Source of the DNA: Acidisoma sp. L85
Lineage (GTDB): Bacteria > Pseudomonadota > Alphaproteobacteria > Acetobacterales > Acetobacteraceae
NCBI RefSeq assembly: GCF_009765865.1
Contig: NZ_LMUQ01000012.1
Location: 64,141 to 128,140, forward strand
DNA length: 64,000 bases
Reading direction: 5' to 3'
The position numbers and the translations under genes were made by a program. Below the pieces are notes generated by a model. It saw only the letters and a program-made list of their open reading frames with translations, was not told the origin of the DNA and did not search any database. This document shows positions 1-12,993 of the stretch, one piece after another (position 1 is the stretch's first letter; each line of letters starts with the position of its first letter).

Positions 1-61
1 CGGGTCTAACACGGGCGCGGCAGCGCGGCGAGACGATGCCACCACCGCATTTGGAGTGTGG

Positions 62-3682
<3,621 letters not shown>

Positions 3683-3693
3683 GCGGATCCGGC

Positions 3694-6594
3694 ATGAAGG
3701 CGCCCGCGAAGCGCCGCCGGCAGGCATTCCGCCCACGGCTGGTGCCGTTGCTCGCGGCGACCCTCGTTGTGTCTCTCGCCATCCTCTGGCTGCTCCCGCC
3801 GCTCTTCGACTGGCAATTGCACCGCGCCGCGATCGAGGCGGCGGCCAGCGGCTTCGTCGGCCGCGATGTCCGCATCAGCGGCCCGATCCGCGTCAGCCTG
3901 CTCCCGCAGCCTTCGGTCACCGCCGAACAAGTCGAAGTGCGGGACAACGGCGACGGCACCCGCATGTCCGCCCATGACCTGACGATGAGCCTATCGCTGG
4001 GCGCCCTGCTGACCGGCCGGCTCGATGTCACTCATGTCGCACTGGACCGGCCCGACATCCGCCTGCCCTGGCCGCTGCCGCGCGGCCCGCTCTCACTCGA
4101 GCCGCCGCCTTGGCTCGCATCGCTTTCCGCTGAGGTCAGCCATGGCCGAATCCTGGTCGGACCGCTGCAGATCGAGGATGCCTCCTTCACCGTCGCTACC
4201 GGGGGTCCTTCGGCCGCGCTGCAGGTTGATGGCCGTGCGACGCTTGCCGGCCGGCCGTGGAACCTATCGCTCGCGCTATCCTGGCCGATGAGCGATGGCA
4301 GCGCGCCGCTCGCGATTGGCGCGGACAGTATCAACGGCCCGGCCACCAGCTTTGTCTTCACCGGTGCCATGCGCGGCGACAGCAAGATCGCCGGCCGCCT
4401 CACGGCCCATGGCGATGACCTCGCGGACCTCCTGCCGACGCCGCAACAGCCTTTCGAGGCTGCCGGCACGCTGAGAGCGGATCGCGAGGGACTTCGGGTC
4501 GACGATCTCGCGCTCGTGCTCGGTACCACGGCGGCCACCGGCGCCCTGCGGTTCGCGCTGCCCCGCCGTCTCCGCGGCGCCGGCGGCTCGGCCACCCCCA
4601 TCGAACTGCGGCTTCACGTACCGCTGATCGACATCGAGCCCTGGGCACTCGCCGTACAGAAGAATCCGGCACCGCCCCTACCGCTCAAGGTCGATTTCAC
4701 CGCCGACGCGGCGACCTATGGCGGCGGATTGCTGCGCCGCGTCGCTCTACATTTCGAGACCACGGGCGGCCGGTTGCGGATCGACAACGCGACAGCGAGC
4801 CTGCCCGGCGAAAGCCTCGTCAACCTCGCCGGATACTACGATCCGGCCACCGCGGTTTTTCTCGGCAAGGCGCAAGTCACCGCACCCTCGCCCGCCGCGA
4901 CGCTACATTGGCTGACCCAGGCGCAGCTCCTGCCCGAAACCGGCGCCATCGCGACGGCACTCGACAGCCTGGATGTGGCGGGCGATTTGCGCCTGTCGAG
5001 CGGGCAGATGGTCGCGACCTCGATCACCGGGCGGATGAACGACACCCTCGTGACGGGCGGCTTGTCGATCCTAAATGGCACCCATCCCTCGGTGGCGGGA
5101 GCGCTCGATTTCGGCAAGCTGGACCTCGGCCTTTGGCTACCGCAGGCCTGGTGGGACGCTCCGCCGAAGCCGGAAACCTTGGCCCATGCGATCACCGGCG
5201 TCACCGCCGACCTCCGCCTCTCCGCGCGGCAGGCTTGGCTCGGCGACACCGCGATTGACCACGCGCTGGTCGATCTTTCGGTTGCAGGTGGCAAGCTCGT
5301 GCTGCGCCAGCTGGGCGGCCGGATCGCGGGAGTGCAGTTCGTCGGTTCTGGCGCGATGGATTCGAGCGGCAAAATGGACGGCGTGCGGCTGATCGTCTCC
5401 GCCCAGCCAGCGGATCGACTATCGGCGTTTGTGCCGCCCCGCCTGCGCGGTGCCGCCGGATTCTGGTCCGCGCCGCTTCTCGCGAGCGTGGTCGCCAACG
5501 GAGCGCCCAACCGCCTAGCACTCACGGTCAATGCGAGCGTCGGGGATCTGGCGCTCTCGGCGCAGCCCATCATCGATCTGGCGCATATGAGCGGCCACGG
5601 CAACGTCACGCTGCGCCATCCCAATGCCGACCGCTTCTTGCGTGACCTCGGCTTTGGCTCGGGCACCACCTGGCTCGGCGAAGGCTCGCTGTCGATGGTG
5701 GCCGAGGCGACGGTCAATGGCGCGAGCTGGAAGCTGGCGCCGCTCGCCTTCAGCCTCGGCCTGGTGCATGGCAGCGGCCAGATCGGCGATGCGGACAGCA
5801 ATGCCCCGGACGAGCGCGGCATCACAGGCGTCTTCGCGATAGACACCTTTCCTTGGCCGCACCCCGACCCGGACGAGCCGATTCCGACCGAGCTTCTGCG
5901 AGGCTGGCAGGCGCGGCTGCACCTCACTATTGATCGCGTGGTGGATGCGCTGACGCCGCTTGCGACGAACGTCGTGGCGGATGCCGATATCGCCGACGAC
6001 TCGCTCCTTGTCACACTGCATCGCGCGTCGGCGCTGGATGGCACTTTGGCAGGGGTGATCCGGCTGGAAGCACGGGTGCCGCCCGCCGTTTCCGTGAAAC
6101 TCACCCTCGCGGACAGCAAGCTGGCGACGCCGATCGAGCCCCTGCCGATCCTCACGGCGAGCAATGTCGATGCGCAGTTCTCCGGCACGGCGCGGGGCTA
6201 CAGTCTGGGTGCGTGGCTCTCCAGCCTGAACGGCACTGCCTCCTTTGGCAGCGGGGAGGCGACGCTCTCTGGCATCGACCTAGGCAAACTCGGCAACAAT
6301 GTCGCGACCGGCCCCGCCGCGGCTGGCCTTTCGAGCGGCCACACCGTCTTCACTTCGCTTCACGCCATGGCATCCGTCTCACAAGGTGAGTTGCGGCTCG
6401 GAAACCTGAAAGCAGAAGGCCCGGCCGGCACGCTTTCGGCCACCGGCACCGCCGACCTCGTTCGCGGTGCCTGCGATCTGCGCGTGACGGTAACTCCTCA
6501 CGGAACAGCCTCGCCTCCGGCGCCATTCGACCTGCTCCTGCAAGGGCCACTCGACGCGCCGAAACGCGCAGTGCTTCAGCGGGCCGCCGGATGA
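3694..6594 (+). CDS. AsmA family protein
   Basis: A protein of about 966 residues with a short basic N-terminus and one transmembrane segment (near residues 15-35, ending in WLLPPLFDW). A large beta-rich periplasmic region typical of AsmA-like proteins follows. AsmA-family proteins sit in the inner membrane facing the periplasm, and several are linked to phospholipid movement toward the outer membrane. The repeated short strands, the DV.I.GPI.V motif near residue 65 and the C-terminal repeat resembling the N-terminal one fit the family. ATG at 3694 is taken as start. A TTG at 3679 that overlaps the previous stop is also possible. The 3' end overlaps the convergent small gene by 19 bases. Confidence 0.8.
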   Translation: MKAPAKRRRQAFRPRLVPLLAATLVVSLAILWLLPPLFDWQLHRAAIEAAASGFVGRDVRISGPIRVSLLPQPSVTAEQVEVRDNGDGTRMSAHDLTMSLSLGALLTGRLDVTHVALDRPDIRLPWPLPRGPLSLEPPPWLASLSAEVSHGRILVGPLQIEDASFTVATGGPSAALQVDGRATLAGRPWNLSLALSWPMSDGSAPLAIGADSINGPATSFVFTGAMRGDSKIAGRLTAHGDDLADLLPTPQQPFEAAGTLRADREGLRVDDLALVLGTTAATGALRFALPRRLRGAGGSATPIELRLHVPLIDIEPWALAVQKNPAPPLPLKVDFTADAATYGGGLLRRVALHFETTGGRLRIDNATASLPGESLVNLAGYYDPATAVFLGKAQVTAPSPAATLHWLTQAQLLPETGAIATALDSLDVAGDLRLSSGQMVATSITGRMNDTLVTGGLSILNGTHPSVAGALDFGKLDLGLWLPQAWWDAPPKPETLAHAITGVTADLRLSARQAWLGDTAIDHALVDLSVAGGKLVLRQLGGRIAGVQFVGSGAMDSSGKMDGVRLIVSAQPADRLSAFVPPRLRGAAGFWSAPLLASVVANGAPNRLALTVNASVGDLALSAQPIIDLAHMSGHGNVTLRHPNADRFLRDLGFGSGTTWLGEGSLSMVAEATVNGASWKLAPLAFSLGLVHGSGQIGDADSNAPDERGITGVFAIDTFPWPHPDPDEPIPTELLRGWQARLHLTIDRVVDALTPLATNVVADADIADDSLLVTLHRASALDGTLAGVIRLEARVPPAVSVKLTLADSKLATPIEPLPILTASNVDAQFSGTARGYSLGAWLSSLNGTASFGSGEATLSGIDLGKLGNNVATGPAAAGLSSGHTVFTSLHAMASVSQGELRLGNLKAEGPAGTLSATGTADLVRGACDLRVTVTPHGTASPPAPFDLLLQGPLDAPKRAVLQRAAG

Positions 6595-6794
6595 CCGCCA
6601 GCAGCCAGCGCATATAGACGCAAGGCCGAGGCCAGCGGGCGCCGCGGGTCCCGCGTCGCATCAACCTCCGCCACCAGCGAGGCCAAGCTTTGCCCGTCAC
6701 GCATGGCGAAGCTGTTCAGCACGGCCCAGAACTCGGCCTCCAGCGCGATGCTGGTGCGGTGGCCAGCGATCGTGAAGCTACGTTTGAGGAGCAT
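6576..6794 (-). CDS. Ribbon-helix-helix domain protein (RHH_4-like)
   Basis: A 72-residue protein whose core (KRSFTIAGHRTSIALE, then EFWAVLNSFA) has the strand-helix-helix pattern of the ribbon-helix-helix family common in Alphaproteobacteria. Family members resemble small DNA-binding regulators, and the target here is unknown. The frame stays open for 25 codons upstream of this ATG. That extension is Pro/Ala-rich and unlike the family, so the internal ATG is preferred. The 3' end overlaps the AsmA gene tail to tail. The roughly 300 bases upstream, to 7090, are AT-rich around 6940-7000 and hold no other gene I can support. Confidence 0.65.
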   Translation of the reverse strand: MLLKRSFTIAGHRTSIALEAEFWAVLNSFAMRDGQSLASLVAEVDATRDPRRPLASALRLYALAAGGHPAAR

Positions 6795-7090
6795 CCGAAG
6801 GTCCAATTGCGCGGCTAAGACGAAAGGTGCAGGAGGATGACACTGCGGTGAACTCGGGGGCACCCCCATTGCCCTTGAGCGCCAGAGTGGCTAGATCATT
6901 GCTGAACCGGAAGCGAATGCGACGGTCGGAGTGGCTATGGCAAGTTTCAATAAAATATAATAAAAACGCCGCGTATCTAATTGATCACAAAAAATTTTGA
7001 GCACCCACGCTCTGAGGACATTATGGTCCGGCTCGGGCGATGTAGTGCCAAGGCAATCGCCGCATTCCATGCGGCGCGGGAGACGACAGG

Positions 7091-7309
7091 ATGAGGCAGT
7101 CCTACATCATTGAGGTCGACGGCGTGTTCCTCGGAACGGCCGCAAGCTACGGCATTGGCGAAGGCTACCGGTTCGTCGGCGTCGATGCGCGCCTCAAACC
7201 GCTCGACGGACAGCATTTCGATCAGCTCGAAGAGGTTCGGGCCGAAGCGGCGCTCACTTTCCGCCGCGCCCGATACCCGAGCCACCTAATCGCCGTGCCG
7301 CGTTCCTGA
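7091..7309 (+). CDS. Small conserved-looking hypothetical protein
   Basis: A 72-residue protein starting MRQSYIIEVDG, with alternating hydrophobic residues suggesting a small beta-rich fold and then a charged helix near residues 46-60. GGGAG lies 9 bases before the ATG. No signal peptide or membrane segment is present. I do not recognise a named family. The opposite-strand frame here lacks a usable ribosome-binding site, so this strand is chosen. A strong hairpin just downstream fits the end of this transcript. Confidence 0.5.
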   Translation: MRQSYIIEVDGVFLGTAASYGIGEGYRFVGVDARLKPLDGQHFDQLEEVRAEAALTFRRARYPSHLIAVPRS

Positions 7310-7330
7310 CGCGGCGTCCTCGCGCGCGCC

Positions 7331-7359
7331 AACACGCGCCTTCAATGAAGGCGCGTGTT
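7331..7359. terminator. Bidirectional hairpin terminator between convergent genes
   Basis: A perfect 13-bp inverted repeat (arms 7331-7343 and 7347-7359) with a 3-base loop sits between the small gene ending at 7309 and apaG. It covers the last codons and stop of apaG, so the apaG C-terminus is encoded inside the stem. No long T-run follows, so rho-independent action is inferred from position and stem strength. Confidence 0.55.
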
Positions 7360-7746
7360 CTGGTGGGGGCTGTCGAGGCTGAAGGCCGGGATCCTCACGT
7401 CGAAAGATTCGCCGGACGACGGTAAAACCATGTGGTAGTCGCCCACCATGAAGCCGCTCGGCGTGTCGAGCGGCGTTCCTGATGTGTACTCGAAGGATTC
7501 GCCCGGCTCGAGCGTCGGCTGTTCGCCAACCACGCCTTCGCCATGAACATGCTGCACGCGGCCAAGCGCATTGGTGATGCGCCAGGTTCGGCGCATGAGC
7601 TGCACGACCTGACTGCCGCGATTCTCGACACGGACGCGATACGCCCAGACATAGCGTCCTTCGTCCGGTTGAGACTGATCCTCAAGATAGAAGGATCGTA
7701 CCCGAACGCAGATATCGCGGGTTGTTTCCGTGTAGTCGTCAGCCAT
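7342..7746 (-). CDS. apaG: ApaG family protein
   Basis: A 134-residue protein matching ApaG (DUF525, a fibronectin-III-like beta sandwich). Family features seen are the YVWAYRVRVEN strand, WRITNALGRVQHVHGEGVVGE near residues 54-74, and PLDTPSGFMVGDY near residues 92-104. The family is associated with Co2+/Mg2+ tolerance in enterobacteria, but its biochemical role is not settled. It lies 200 bases downstream of metZ in the same direction, so it may be a distal member of that transcript. The intervening 204 bases hold nothing I can name. Confidence 0.92.
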   Translation of the reverse strand: MADDYTETTRDICVRVRSFYLEDQSQPDEGRYVWAYRVRVENRGSQVVQLMRRTWRITNALGRVQHVHGEGVVGEQPTLEPGESFEYTSGTPLDTPSGFMVGDYHMVLPSSGESFDVRIPAFSLDSPHQNTRLH

Positions 7747-7950
7747 CGATTCCGCCTGTCCCGTTTATGCGCTAAGACGCCCGGGGAATGCGCCGACGCC
7801 TATCGCAAAGCTTTACCTTGGCCCCTGCGCACCTACAATCAGTCTTCCCTTCGCCCATCCGCAACGTCGAATTTACTCCCCGCGCGATCGTCTCAGTCGT
7901 CTCAACACTGAGGCAATGCGCGGCTCCAATCGCAGGTTGCGTCAACGAGT

Positions 7951-9150
7951 CTAGCGTTTCAGCGCGTCCAGGGCTTGCGAAAGATCCTCAGTCAGGTCGG
8001 CGACATCCTCGAGTCCCACCGACAGACGCAGCGCACCCTCGGTGATGCCCAGCCTCGCGCGTTCCTCCACGGCGAGTCGCATATGCGTGGTCGTCGCCGG
8101 ATGCGTGATGAGCGATTTCGAATCGCCTAGATTGTTGGAGATTGCGATGAGGCTCAAAGCGTTGAGAAATCGGAACGCCTCGGCTTTGCCGCCTGAGAGT
8201 TCGAAGGTCACCAGCGTGCCACCGGATGACATCTGGCGCATCGCAAGCTCACGCTGCGGATGGCTGGCCAGCGTCGGGTACCAGACTTTGGAAACCTCAG
8301 AGCGGGTCTCCAGGAAATGCGCCAGTGCTTCGGCCGAGCGGCTGGCCGCATCGACGCGAAGGCTCAGCGTTTCCAGCCCCTTGAGCAGCAGCCAGGCATT
8401 GAAGGGCGACAAGGCCGGGCCGGTGTTGCGGGTAAAGGGCTGCAGCACCTCCTCGATCCATTGCTTGCGGCCGAGAACGGCGCCGCCAAGCACCCGCCCC
8501 TGCCCGTCGATATGCTTGGTGCAGGAATACACCACCACATCCGCGCCCATCTCCAGCGGATGCTGATGCAAAGGCGTCGCGAAAACATTATCGACGACAA
8601 CAATCGCACCCGCCGCATGCGATAGCTTCGCTACTGCGGGAAGATCGACGATCTCCAGCATCGGGTTGGAGGGCGTTTCCAGCAGGACAAGCTGCGTCGG
8701 CGTCGCCAAAGCCTCTCGCCACTGCGCCAGATCGGCACCATCGACGAAAACGGTTTCGATCCCGTAGCGCGGCAGCAGGGTGGAGACGATCCAGTGACAG
8801 GAGCCGAACAGCGCGCGCGCCGCCACGACCCGGTCGCCCGTCTTCAAGTGGCAAAGCATCGAGGATGAAACCGCCGCCATGCCTGTCGCCGTTGCGATGC
8901 AGGCTTCGGCGCCTTCGAGCAAGGCTAGCCGCTGCTCCAGCATGTTCACGGTCGGATTGCCGAAGCGCGTGTACTGGTAGTGCTCGACCTCACCCTTGAA
9001 GGTGGCCTCCGCCTGCTCCGCATTGTCGTAGACGAAGCCCGAGGTCAGGAAGAGCGCTTCGGCATTCTCCCCATACTGCGATCGCATGGTGCCGCCATGG
9101 ACGAGCTGCGTCGCGGGGCGGAGTGCTTTGGGGTTTTTGATGACGGGCAT
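7951..9150 (-). CDS. metZ: O-succinylhomoserine sulfhydrylase
   Basis: A 399-residue PLP enzyme of the Cys/Met metabolism family that makes homocysteine from O-succinylhomoserine and sulfide in methionine synthesis. The PLP lysine is K212 in SCTKHIDGQGRVLGG, and the phosphate-binding region TATGMAAVSSS lies near residue 88. The start of the protein, RPATQLVHGG, is typical of MetZ. O-acetylhomoserine and cystathionine enzymes share the fold. The RPATQLV start, the HIDGQGR lysine motif and the SAM-II leader favour MetZ. Transcription probably starts near 9284 and passes through the SAM-II riboswitch, so expression should fall when S-adenosylmethionine is abundant. Confidence 0.93.
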   Translation of the reverse strand: MPVIKNPKALRPATQLVHGGTMRSQYGENAEALFLTSGFVYDNAEQAEATFKGEVEHYQYTRFGNPTVNMLEQRLALLEGAEACIATATGMAAVSSSMLCHLKTGDRVVAARALFGSCHWIVSTLLPRYGIETVFVDGADLAQWREALATPTQLVLLETPSNPMLEIVDLPAVAKLSHAAGAIVVVDNVFATPLHQHPLEMGADVVVYSCTKHIDGQGRVLGGAVLGRKQWIEEVLQPFTRNTGPALSPFNAWLLLKGLETLSLRVDAASRSAEALAHFLETRSEVSKVWYPTLASHPQRELAMRQMSSGGTLVTFELSGGKAEAFRFLNALSLIAISNNLGDSKSLITHPATTTHMRLAVEERARLGITEGALRLSVGLEDVADLTEDLSQALDALKR

Positions 9151-9211
9151 CGCATGGGCCTCTGATCGAGAACCCGGCCGTGGATGCAGCGGCCCGTAAC
9201 GCTGGGCAGCT

Positions 9212-9272
9212 GGCCTCTTTAGCGCGCTTCTTTAACCTCGCCGCAATCCGGCCGGACAAATCACGAGGGGCA
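9212..9272 (-). promoter_or_regulatory. SAM-II riboswitch upstream of metZ
   Basis: Read on the minus strand, the leader has the SAM-II pattern. A P1 stem CCTCG/CGAGG is followed by TGATTTG, a GGCCGG loop, and TTGCGG closing the stem. Then come TTAAAGAA and GCTAAAG, which form the pseudoknot and ligand-binding strand. SAM-II aptamers are known upstream of met genes in Alphaproteobacteria and act as OFF switches, mainly by hiding the ribosome-binding site. About 60 bases separate the aptamer from the metZ ATG. A matching promoter lies just upstream. Confidence 0.88.
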
Positions 9273-9290
9273 TGTCGATGCCGGCGCCAG

Positions 9291-9319
9291 GGATAAGGCG
9301 GCGCGGGCCGTGCCGTCAA
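9291..9319 (-). promoter_or_regulatory. Putative sigma-70 promoter of metZ
   Basis: On the minus strand TTGACG (9319-9314) and TTATCC (9296-9291) are separated by 17 bases. They would start RNA near 9284, some 14 bases before the SAM-II aptamer. The agreement in position with the riboswitch supports the call. Confidence 0.55.
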
Positions 9320-9365
9320 CGAGAGCTTTGCAATCGTCGCGCGGGGCGGATATGAGAGGCGCCGC

Positions 9366-9439
9366 GCGGGTATGGTGTAGTGGTAGCCCGTCAGCTTCCC
9401 AAGCTGAATGTGCGGGTTCGATTCCCGCTACCCGCTCCA
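9366..9439 (+). tRNA. tRNA-Gly (anticodon CCC), 3' CCA encoded
   Basis: A complete cloverleaf. The acceptor stem is GCGGGTA/TACCCGC, and the D arm contains GTGTAGTGGTAGC. The anticodon stem TCAGC/GCTGA carries loop TTCCCAA, giving anticodon CCC. The T arm is GCGGG-TTCGATT-CCCGC, the discriminator base is T, and CCA follows at 9437-9439. A likely promoter (TTGCAA at 9328, 17-base spacer, TATGAG at 9351) precedes it. The gene ends 10 bases from the convergent dsbD-like stop. Confidence 0.97.
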
Positions 9440-9449
9440 ATCCGCCCCC

Positions 9450-11561
9450 TCAGCCGGTTCTCTGGCCGATCGCATCCAGCACTATGCGGGGCGTTAGAAT
9501 CTGCGGCAGCACCACGGCGGGCGCGCCACCTGCGGGGTAGAAAATATAGAGCGGCACACCGTCGCGGCGATGCGCGCGGAGGTAGGCGGTGATCTCGGGA
9601 TCGCCCCGCGTCCAGTCGCCGACGAGATAGGTGATTCCCTGGCGGCGGAAACTGTCCCGCACCGCCGCGCGGTCGAGCGCCACGCGCTCATTCACGAGGC
9701 AGCTCACGCACCAGGCAGCCGTCAGGTCCACGAAAGCCGGCCGTCCCGCCGCGCGCAAGGCTGCCAGTTTGGCGCCCGAGAAGGTCTCCGAGCCATTGGC
9801 CAAGGCCATCGGCCGTTCGGAGGGCGTGGACCTCATCCCGAGCATCACCGGCAGAAGCCCGATCACCGCGAGGGTCGCGAGAGCAGGCGCCACCCGGCGG
9901 CCGAGCGGCGCGACCCAGGCCGCGAAGGCGATAAGCAACATCCCGCCCCCGGCCGCGAGCAACAGGTCATCGCCACCCTCGCGGCTCGCGACCCAAACCA
10001 GCCAGAGCACGCTCGCATAGACCGGAAAGGCGAGCGCCTGGCGCAATACCTCCATCCACCCGCCCGGCTTTGGCAGCAGATGGCCGATCCCCGGCACGAG
10101 GCTGACGACCACGAAGGGCAGTGCCAGACCGAGGCCGAGCGCCAGGAAGATCGCCATGGCCGCCGCTGCCGGACCCGACAGCGCGGCCGCGATAGCCGCG
10201 CCCATGAAGGGCGCCGTGCAGGGCGTCGCCACCACCGCCGCCAGAACGCCGGTGCAGAGGCTGCCGAAGATGCCGCCCCGTGCCGCGAAGGACTGACCCC
10301 ACCCCGCCCAGCGTCCACCCGGCGCGATAACGCCGGAGAAGCTCAGCCCCACCGCGAAAAGTAGCCAAGCCATGAGCACCACGAAGACCGGCGACTGGAA
10401 CTGAAAGCCCCAGCCGACAAGATGCCCGGTCTCCCGCAAGGTCAGCATGACTCCACCCAGGGCGGCGAAGCTGAGCAGCACCCCGGCGCCATAGGCCAGC
10501 CCCTCGCCGACCACCCGCCGCCGCTCGTTCCGCGCGCCGCTAAGTTTCGCGAGATGCGCCGCCTTCATCGCGAGGATCGGAAAGACGCAGGGCATCAGGT
10601 TGAGGATCAGGCCGCCGAGCAAAGCGCCCAGCAGCAGCGTCCAGAGACCAGAAGTCTCCGTTCCAGTTGCCGCTAAGGCACCGGAGGCAGTAGCCCCACC
10701 CACTTGGCCAACAGGCGCGGAGACGGCGGGAGGGGTGCCAGGAGCGGCAATCACCGTTAACCCACGCGTCGATCCGTCAGTATCCGTAAGCGTCAGAACG
10801 CCCCCGAGTTCCTTGGCCGTCGCGAGCGCCGCCTCCGGTTTGAGCGTCAGGCTCAAACCATCGGGCTGCTGGGCAAGCGGCTGCGGTGCGCCATGGTCGA
10901 TGAGGCCGGGCGTGTCCGGAAAGAAATAGGCCGAGGCGATACGGCTACCTGCGAGAGCCGCGCCGCGCAGGCGGAGCGTGCCATCCGGCGCGATCCACGC
11001 ACGGAGATCCGAAGCCTTGGGGATGTCCCGCTCCACCGCCGCGAAAAGCGGCGCCTGAGGCGAGGGCGTCGTCGCCGCGCCGATCGGCAGATCGAGCCGG
11101 AAACGCGCGCTTTCGGGCACGCAGATGTCCCGGCAGACGAGCCAGTTGACGCTCGCATCGATCGGCAGCGATCCTGTGGCGGAGGATGGCGGGGTGACCG
11201 CAAAGGGCAGCAGAACCGCCTTCTCATAGCCGTAAGTCGTCACCGGCCCTTCCGCCAACCGCGTCGGCACAGGCCAGCGCAACGGTGAGGCCTTTGTCCC
11301 CGGCGGCAGCTTTAGCGAGATCGCCGGAGCCAGACCCGCATCGCCGGGATTTTGCCAATACACATGCCAGCCCGGCGAAAGCTGGAATCGCAGACCAAGC
11401 TGAAAGCCCTGGCCCGCGGATACCTGGTCAGCATCCGAGACCAGGCTGACACGATCCCTTGCCGAGACCGCGGCCGCACTCTCCGCCGCGAGGGACGGCG
11501 CGACGCCGAGCGCACCGAGGACAAAGACCAAGACTGGCAGAAACGTGGTGGGCCGATACAT
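9450..11561 (-). CDS. dsbD: DsbD/ScsB-type protein-disulfide reductase
   Basis: A 703-residue inner-membrane protein. A signal peptide (MYRPTTFLPVLVFVLGALG, cut near APSLAAES) leads to a periplasmic N-terminal domain containing FQLSPGWHVYWQNPGDAG. A hydrophobic core of about eight transmembrane segments follows (LNLMPCVFPILAMK and ATPCTAPFMGAA carry the paired membrane cysteines). A C-terminal thioredoxin-like domain has AAWCVSC. Such proteins pass electrons from cytoplasmic thioredoxin to periplasmic partners. The N-terminal domain looks more like the ScsB type than E. coli DsbD. The ATG at 11561 is chosen because the upstream in-frame extension lacks a signal sequence and is low in hydrophobicity. 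Confidence 0.9.
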   Translation of the reverse strand: MYRPTTFLPVLVFVLGALGVAPSLAAESAAAVSARDRVSLVSDADQVSAGQGFQLGLRFQLSPGWHVYWQNPGDAGLAPAISLKLPPGTKASPLRWPVPTRLAEGPVTTYGYEKAVLLPFAVTPPSSATGSLPIDASVNWLVCRDICVPESARFRLDLPIGAATTPSPQAPLFAAVERDIPKASDLRAWIAPDGTLRLRGAALAGSRIASAYFFPDTPGLIDHGAPQPLAQQPDGLSLTLKPEAALATAKELGGVLTLTDTDGSTRGLTVIAAPGTPPAVSAPVGQVGGATASGALAATGTETSGLWTLLLGALLGGLILNLMPCVFPILAMKAAHLAKLSGARNERRRVVGEGLAYGAGVLLSFAALGGVMLTLRETGHLVGWGFQFQSPVFVVLMAWLLFAVGLSFSGVIAPGGRWAGWGQSFAARGGIFGSLCTGVLAAVVATPCTAPFMGAAIAAALSGPAAAAMAIFLALGLGLALPFVVVSLVPGIGHLLPKPGGWMEVLRQALAFPVYASVLWLVWVASREGGDDLLLAAGGGMLLIAFAAWVAPLGRRVAPALATLAVIGLLPVMLGMRSTPSERPMALANGSETFSGAKLAALRAAGRPAFVDLTAAWCVSCLVNERVALDRAAVRDSFRRQGITYLVGDWTRGDPEITAYLRAHRRDGVPLYIFYPAGGAPAVVLPQILTPRIVLDAIGQRTG

Positions 11562-11635
11562 GAACCCGAGTCTATGCGCTGCGGCGCTTTTTCGCCATCG
11601 CCTTCCCGGTCGCGCGCAGGAAGGTCGCGGATTGG

Positions 11636-12184
11636 CTATTCGGTCATTGGCAAGGCGACTGTCATCTCCGGTTTTCTCCAATCCAGCCCCTTGGCGAGGG
11701 AAAACATCGCCGTATTGACCTGATTGGCCTCCGGCGATTGCCAATCGAGCGGACGGCCTCCGTAGCTCACGGCATAGAGACCTTGCTTCCCATAAAGCCG
11801 CAAGCCTTTCTCTGAGCGGTTTTCGATATCGGTCCAGCTCTGCACGAAGTATTCCCCGTGCGTCCGTGCTCTCAAATAGAAGCTTGGCAAGGGGAAATTA
11901 TACAGCATGCCAAGATCGTAACATGCTCCCCTCACCAAATGTTTTTGACAACTTTGAAGAGCCAATCTCGTGAAGAGTTCGAATGAACTCTGCGAATGCG
12001 GCAGAATCAAACGCGAGTTTGGTCCGTAACCCAGAATGTAGCCCGTCGGCGGCTCAGCGAGACTTTGTGCCGAAAATCCGTGTAGAGACGGTGGTCTATA
12101 AACTGTGCGCGGCAAACTGTGCGCGGCGTTGCGCCGCCCAAGGGCGCTCCACCAATCACCTCGCCTACGACACGCGTTCTCCAT
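11636..12184 (-). CDS. Hypothetical protein, intact copy of a tandem paralogue pair
   Basis: A 182-residue protein of no family I recognise. From residue 50 on it aligns with the interrupted gene just upstream. Shared blocks are ILGYG, a cysteine about 30 residues later, CYDLG, an F-LP-YLR block, Y-VQS with an acidic pair, and YAVSY-GRP-DWQSP. The first 49 residues have no counterpart and begin where the other copy ends, so the true start may lie downstream of the annotated ATG or the gene may be 5'-truncated. No Shine-Dalgarno is clear. No signal peptide or membrane segment is seen. GC content is lower than in the flanking dsbD and hrpB, which suggests transfer. Confidence 0.5.
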   Translation of the reverse strand: MENACRRRGDWWSALGRRNAAHSLPRTVYRPPSLHGFSAQSLAEPPTGYILGYGPNSRLILPHSQSSFELFTRLALQSCQKHLVRGACYDLGMLYNFPLPSFYLRARTHGEYFVQSWTDIENRSEKGLRLYGKQGLYAVSYGGRPLDWQSPEANQVNTAMFSLAKGLDWRKPEMTVALPMTE

Positions 12185-12797
12185 GTAAGTTGCCGCCCGT
12201 CGATCCAGCCTCGGCTTCGCTTCGCTGGCTCTGCGTTTTCGCTTGCCCGAAATCGCTAGGGAGAAGGGCGTGCGCTGGAGCCGAATTGGCGATCGGTAAC
12301 GGCACTACCATGCGCTGTGGATCGCTTTGCAAGATGTGGGCGAGGCGGTCCATCGCGGAATAGACCGGCTTCGCCTAGGGGGACTGCCAATCGACCGGCC
12401 GGCCGTCATAGCTGACGGCATAGCCGCTCTGTGTTTGGCGAATCTGCAAACCATTTTGCGTCTGGTGTTCGGCGTCCCTGGGAGACTGCACGATATATCC
12501 AGCCGACTGATCGAGTTCGCGCAAATACATTCCCGGCAACCAGAACGGGCCTTCAGTGCCAAGATCATAACATGCTTCAGGCCGCAAGTTCGTTGCGCAA
12601 TGTTCGAAAGCAGTTCGCGCAACCTTCATAAACCCGGCTTGTGATTTTGGAGTGAGTAATTTCAAGCCCGTTCCGTAGCCGAGAATGTCGGTAACGGCGT
12701 CATTGACGCCAGGCATGGGGAATACCTGAGAGGAGGACAGATCGGTCGCGCCCTGAGCTGTGCCCTGCGATCCGACTCCACCAAGCGATGTGCCCAT
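12165..12797 (-). pseudogene. Interrupted paralogue: in-frame amber codon after DWQSP
   Basis: The first 140 codons start MGTSLGGVGSQG and end at TAG (12377-12375) directly after DWQSP. The same frame then stays open for about 69 more codons. Those codons keep matching the downstream paralogue: it reads SP-E-ANQVNTAM...ALP, and this copy reads SP-stop-AKPVYSAM...PLP. The glutamate codon GAG in the intact copy corresponds to TAG here, a single-base change. The simplest reading is a recent nonsense mutation. A 140-residue truncated product or readthrough is possible. The protein is probably soluble, its N-terminus is Ser/Gly/Thr-rich, and its function is unknown. Confidence 0.65.
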
Positions 12798-12878
12798 GAC
12801 GTCCTGCTCTCCGTAAGTCGCCGGGCATCACGCTACGTTCGGCTCTACCGCACGGCGGCCTCCCAAAGTGCCGCAGCG

Positions 12879-12900
12879 TTCGTTAAAATTGACTAACGAA
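12879..12900. promoter_or_regulatory. Inverted repeat TTCGTTA-N8-TAACGAA, possible operator
   Basis: A 7-bp perfect inverted repeat with an 8-base AT-rich centre lies in the 196-base gap between the divergent paralogue pair and hrpB, about 80 bases upstream of the paralogue start. The size and spacing would suit a dimeric repressor. No binding protein can be named. Confidence 0.35.
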
Positions 12901-12993
12901 AACTAACATTAAGCCAATGCCGCGCTTCCACCCAACGAGCTGATCGCCTTCGTTCCTCAACACGCGCCTGCGAAGCCTGCTACCAGCAACGCC

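Noticed and set aside
6977-7285. 102-codon minus-strand frame opposite the 72-residue gene
   Set aside because: No ribosome-binding site or recognisable motif. The plus-strand frame has a Shine-Dalgarno and a downstream hairpin.
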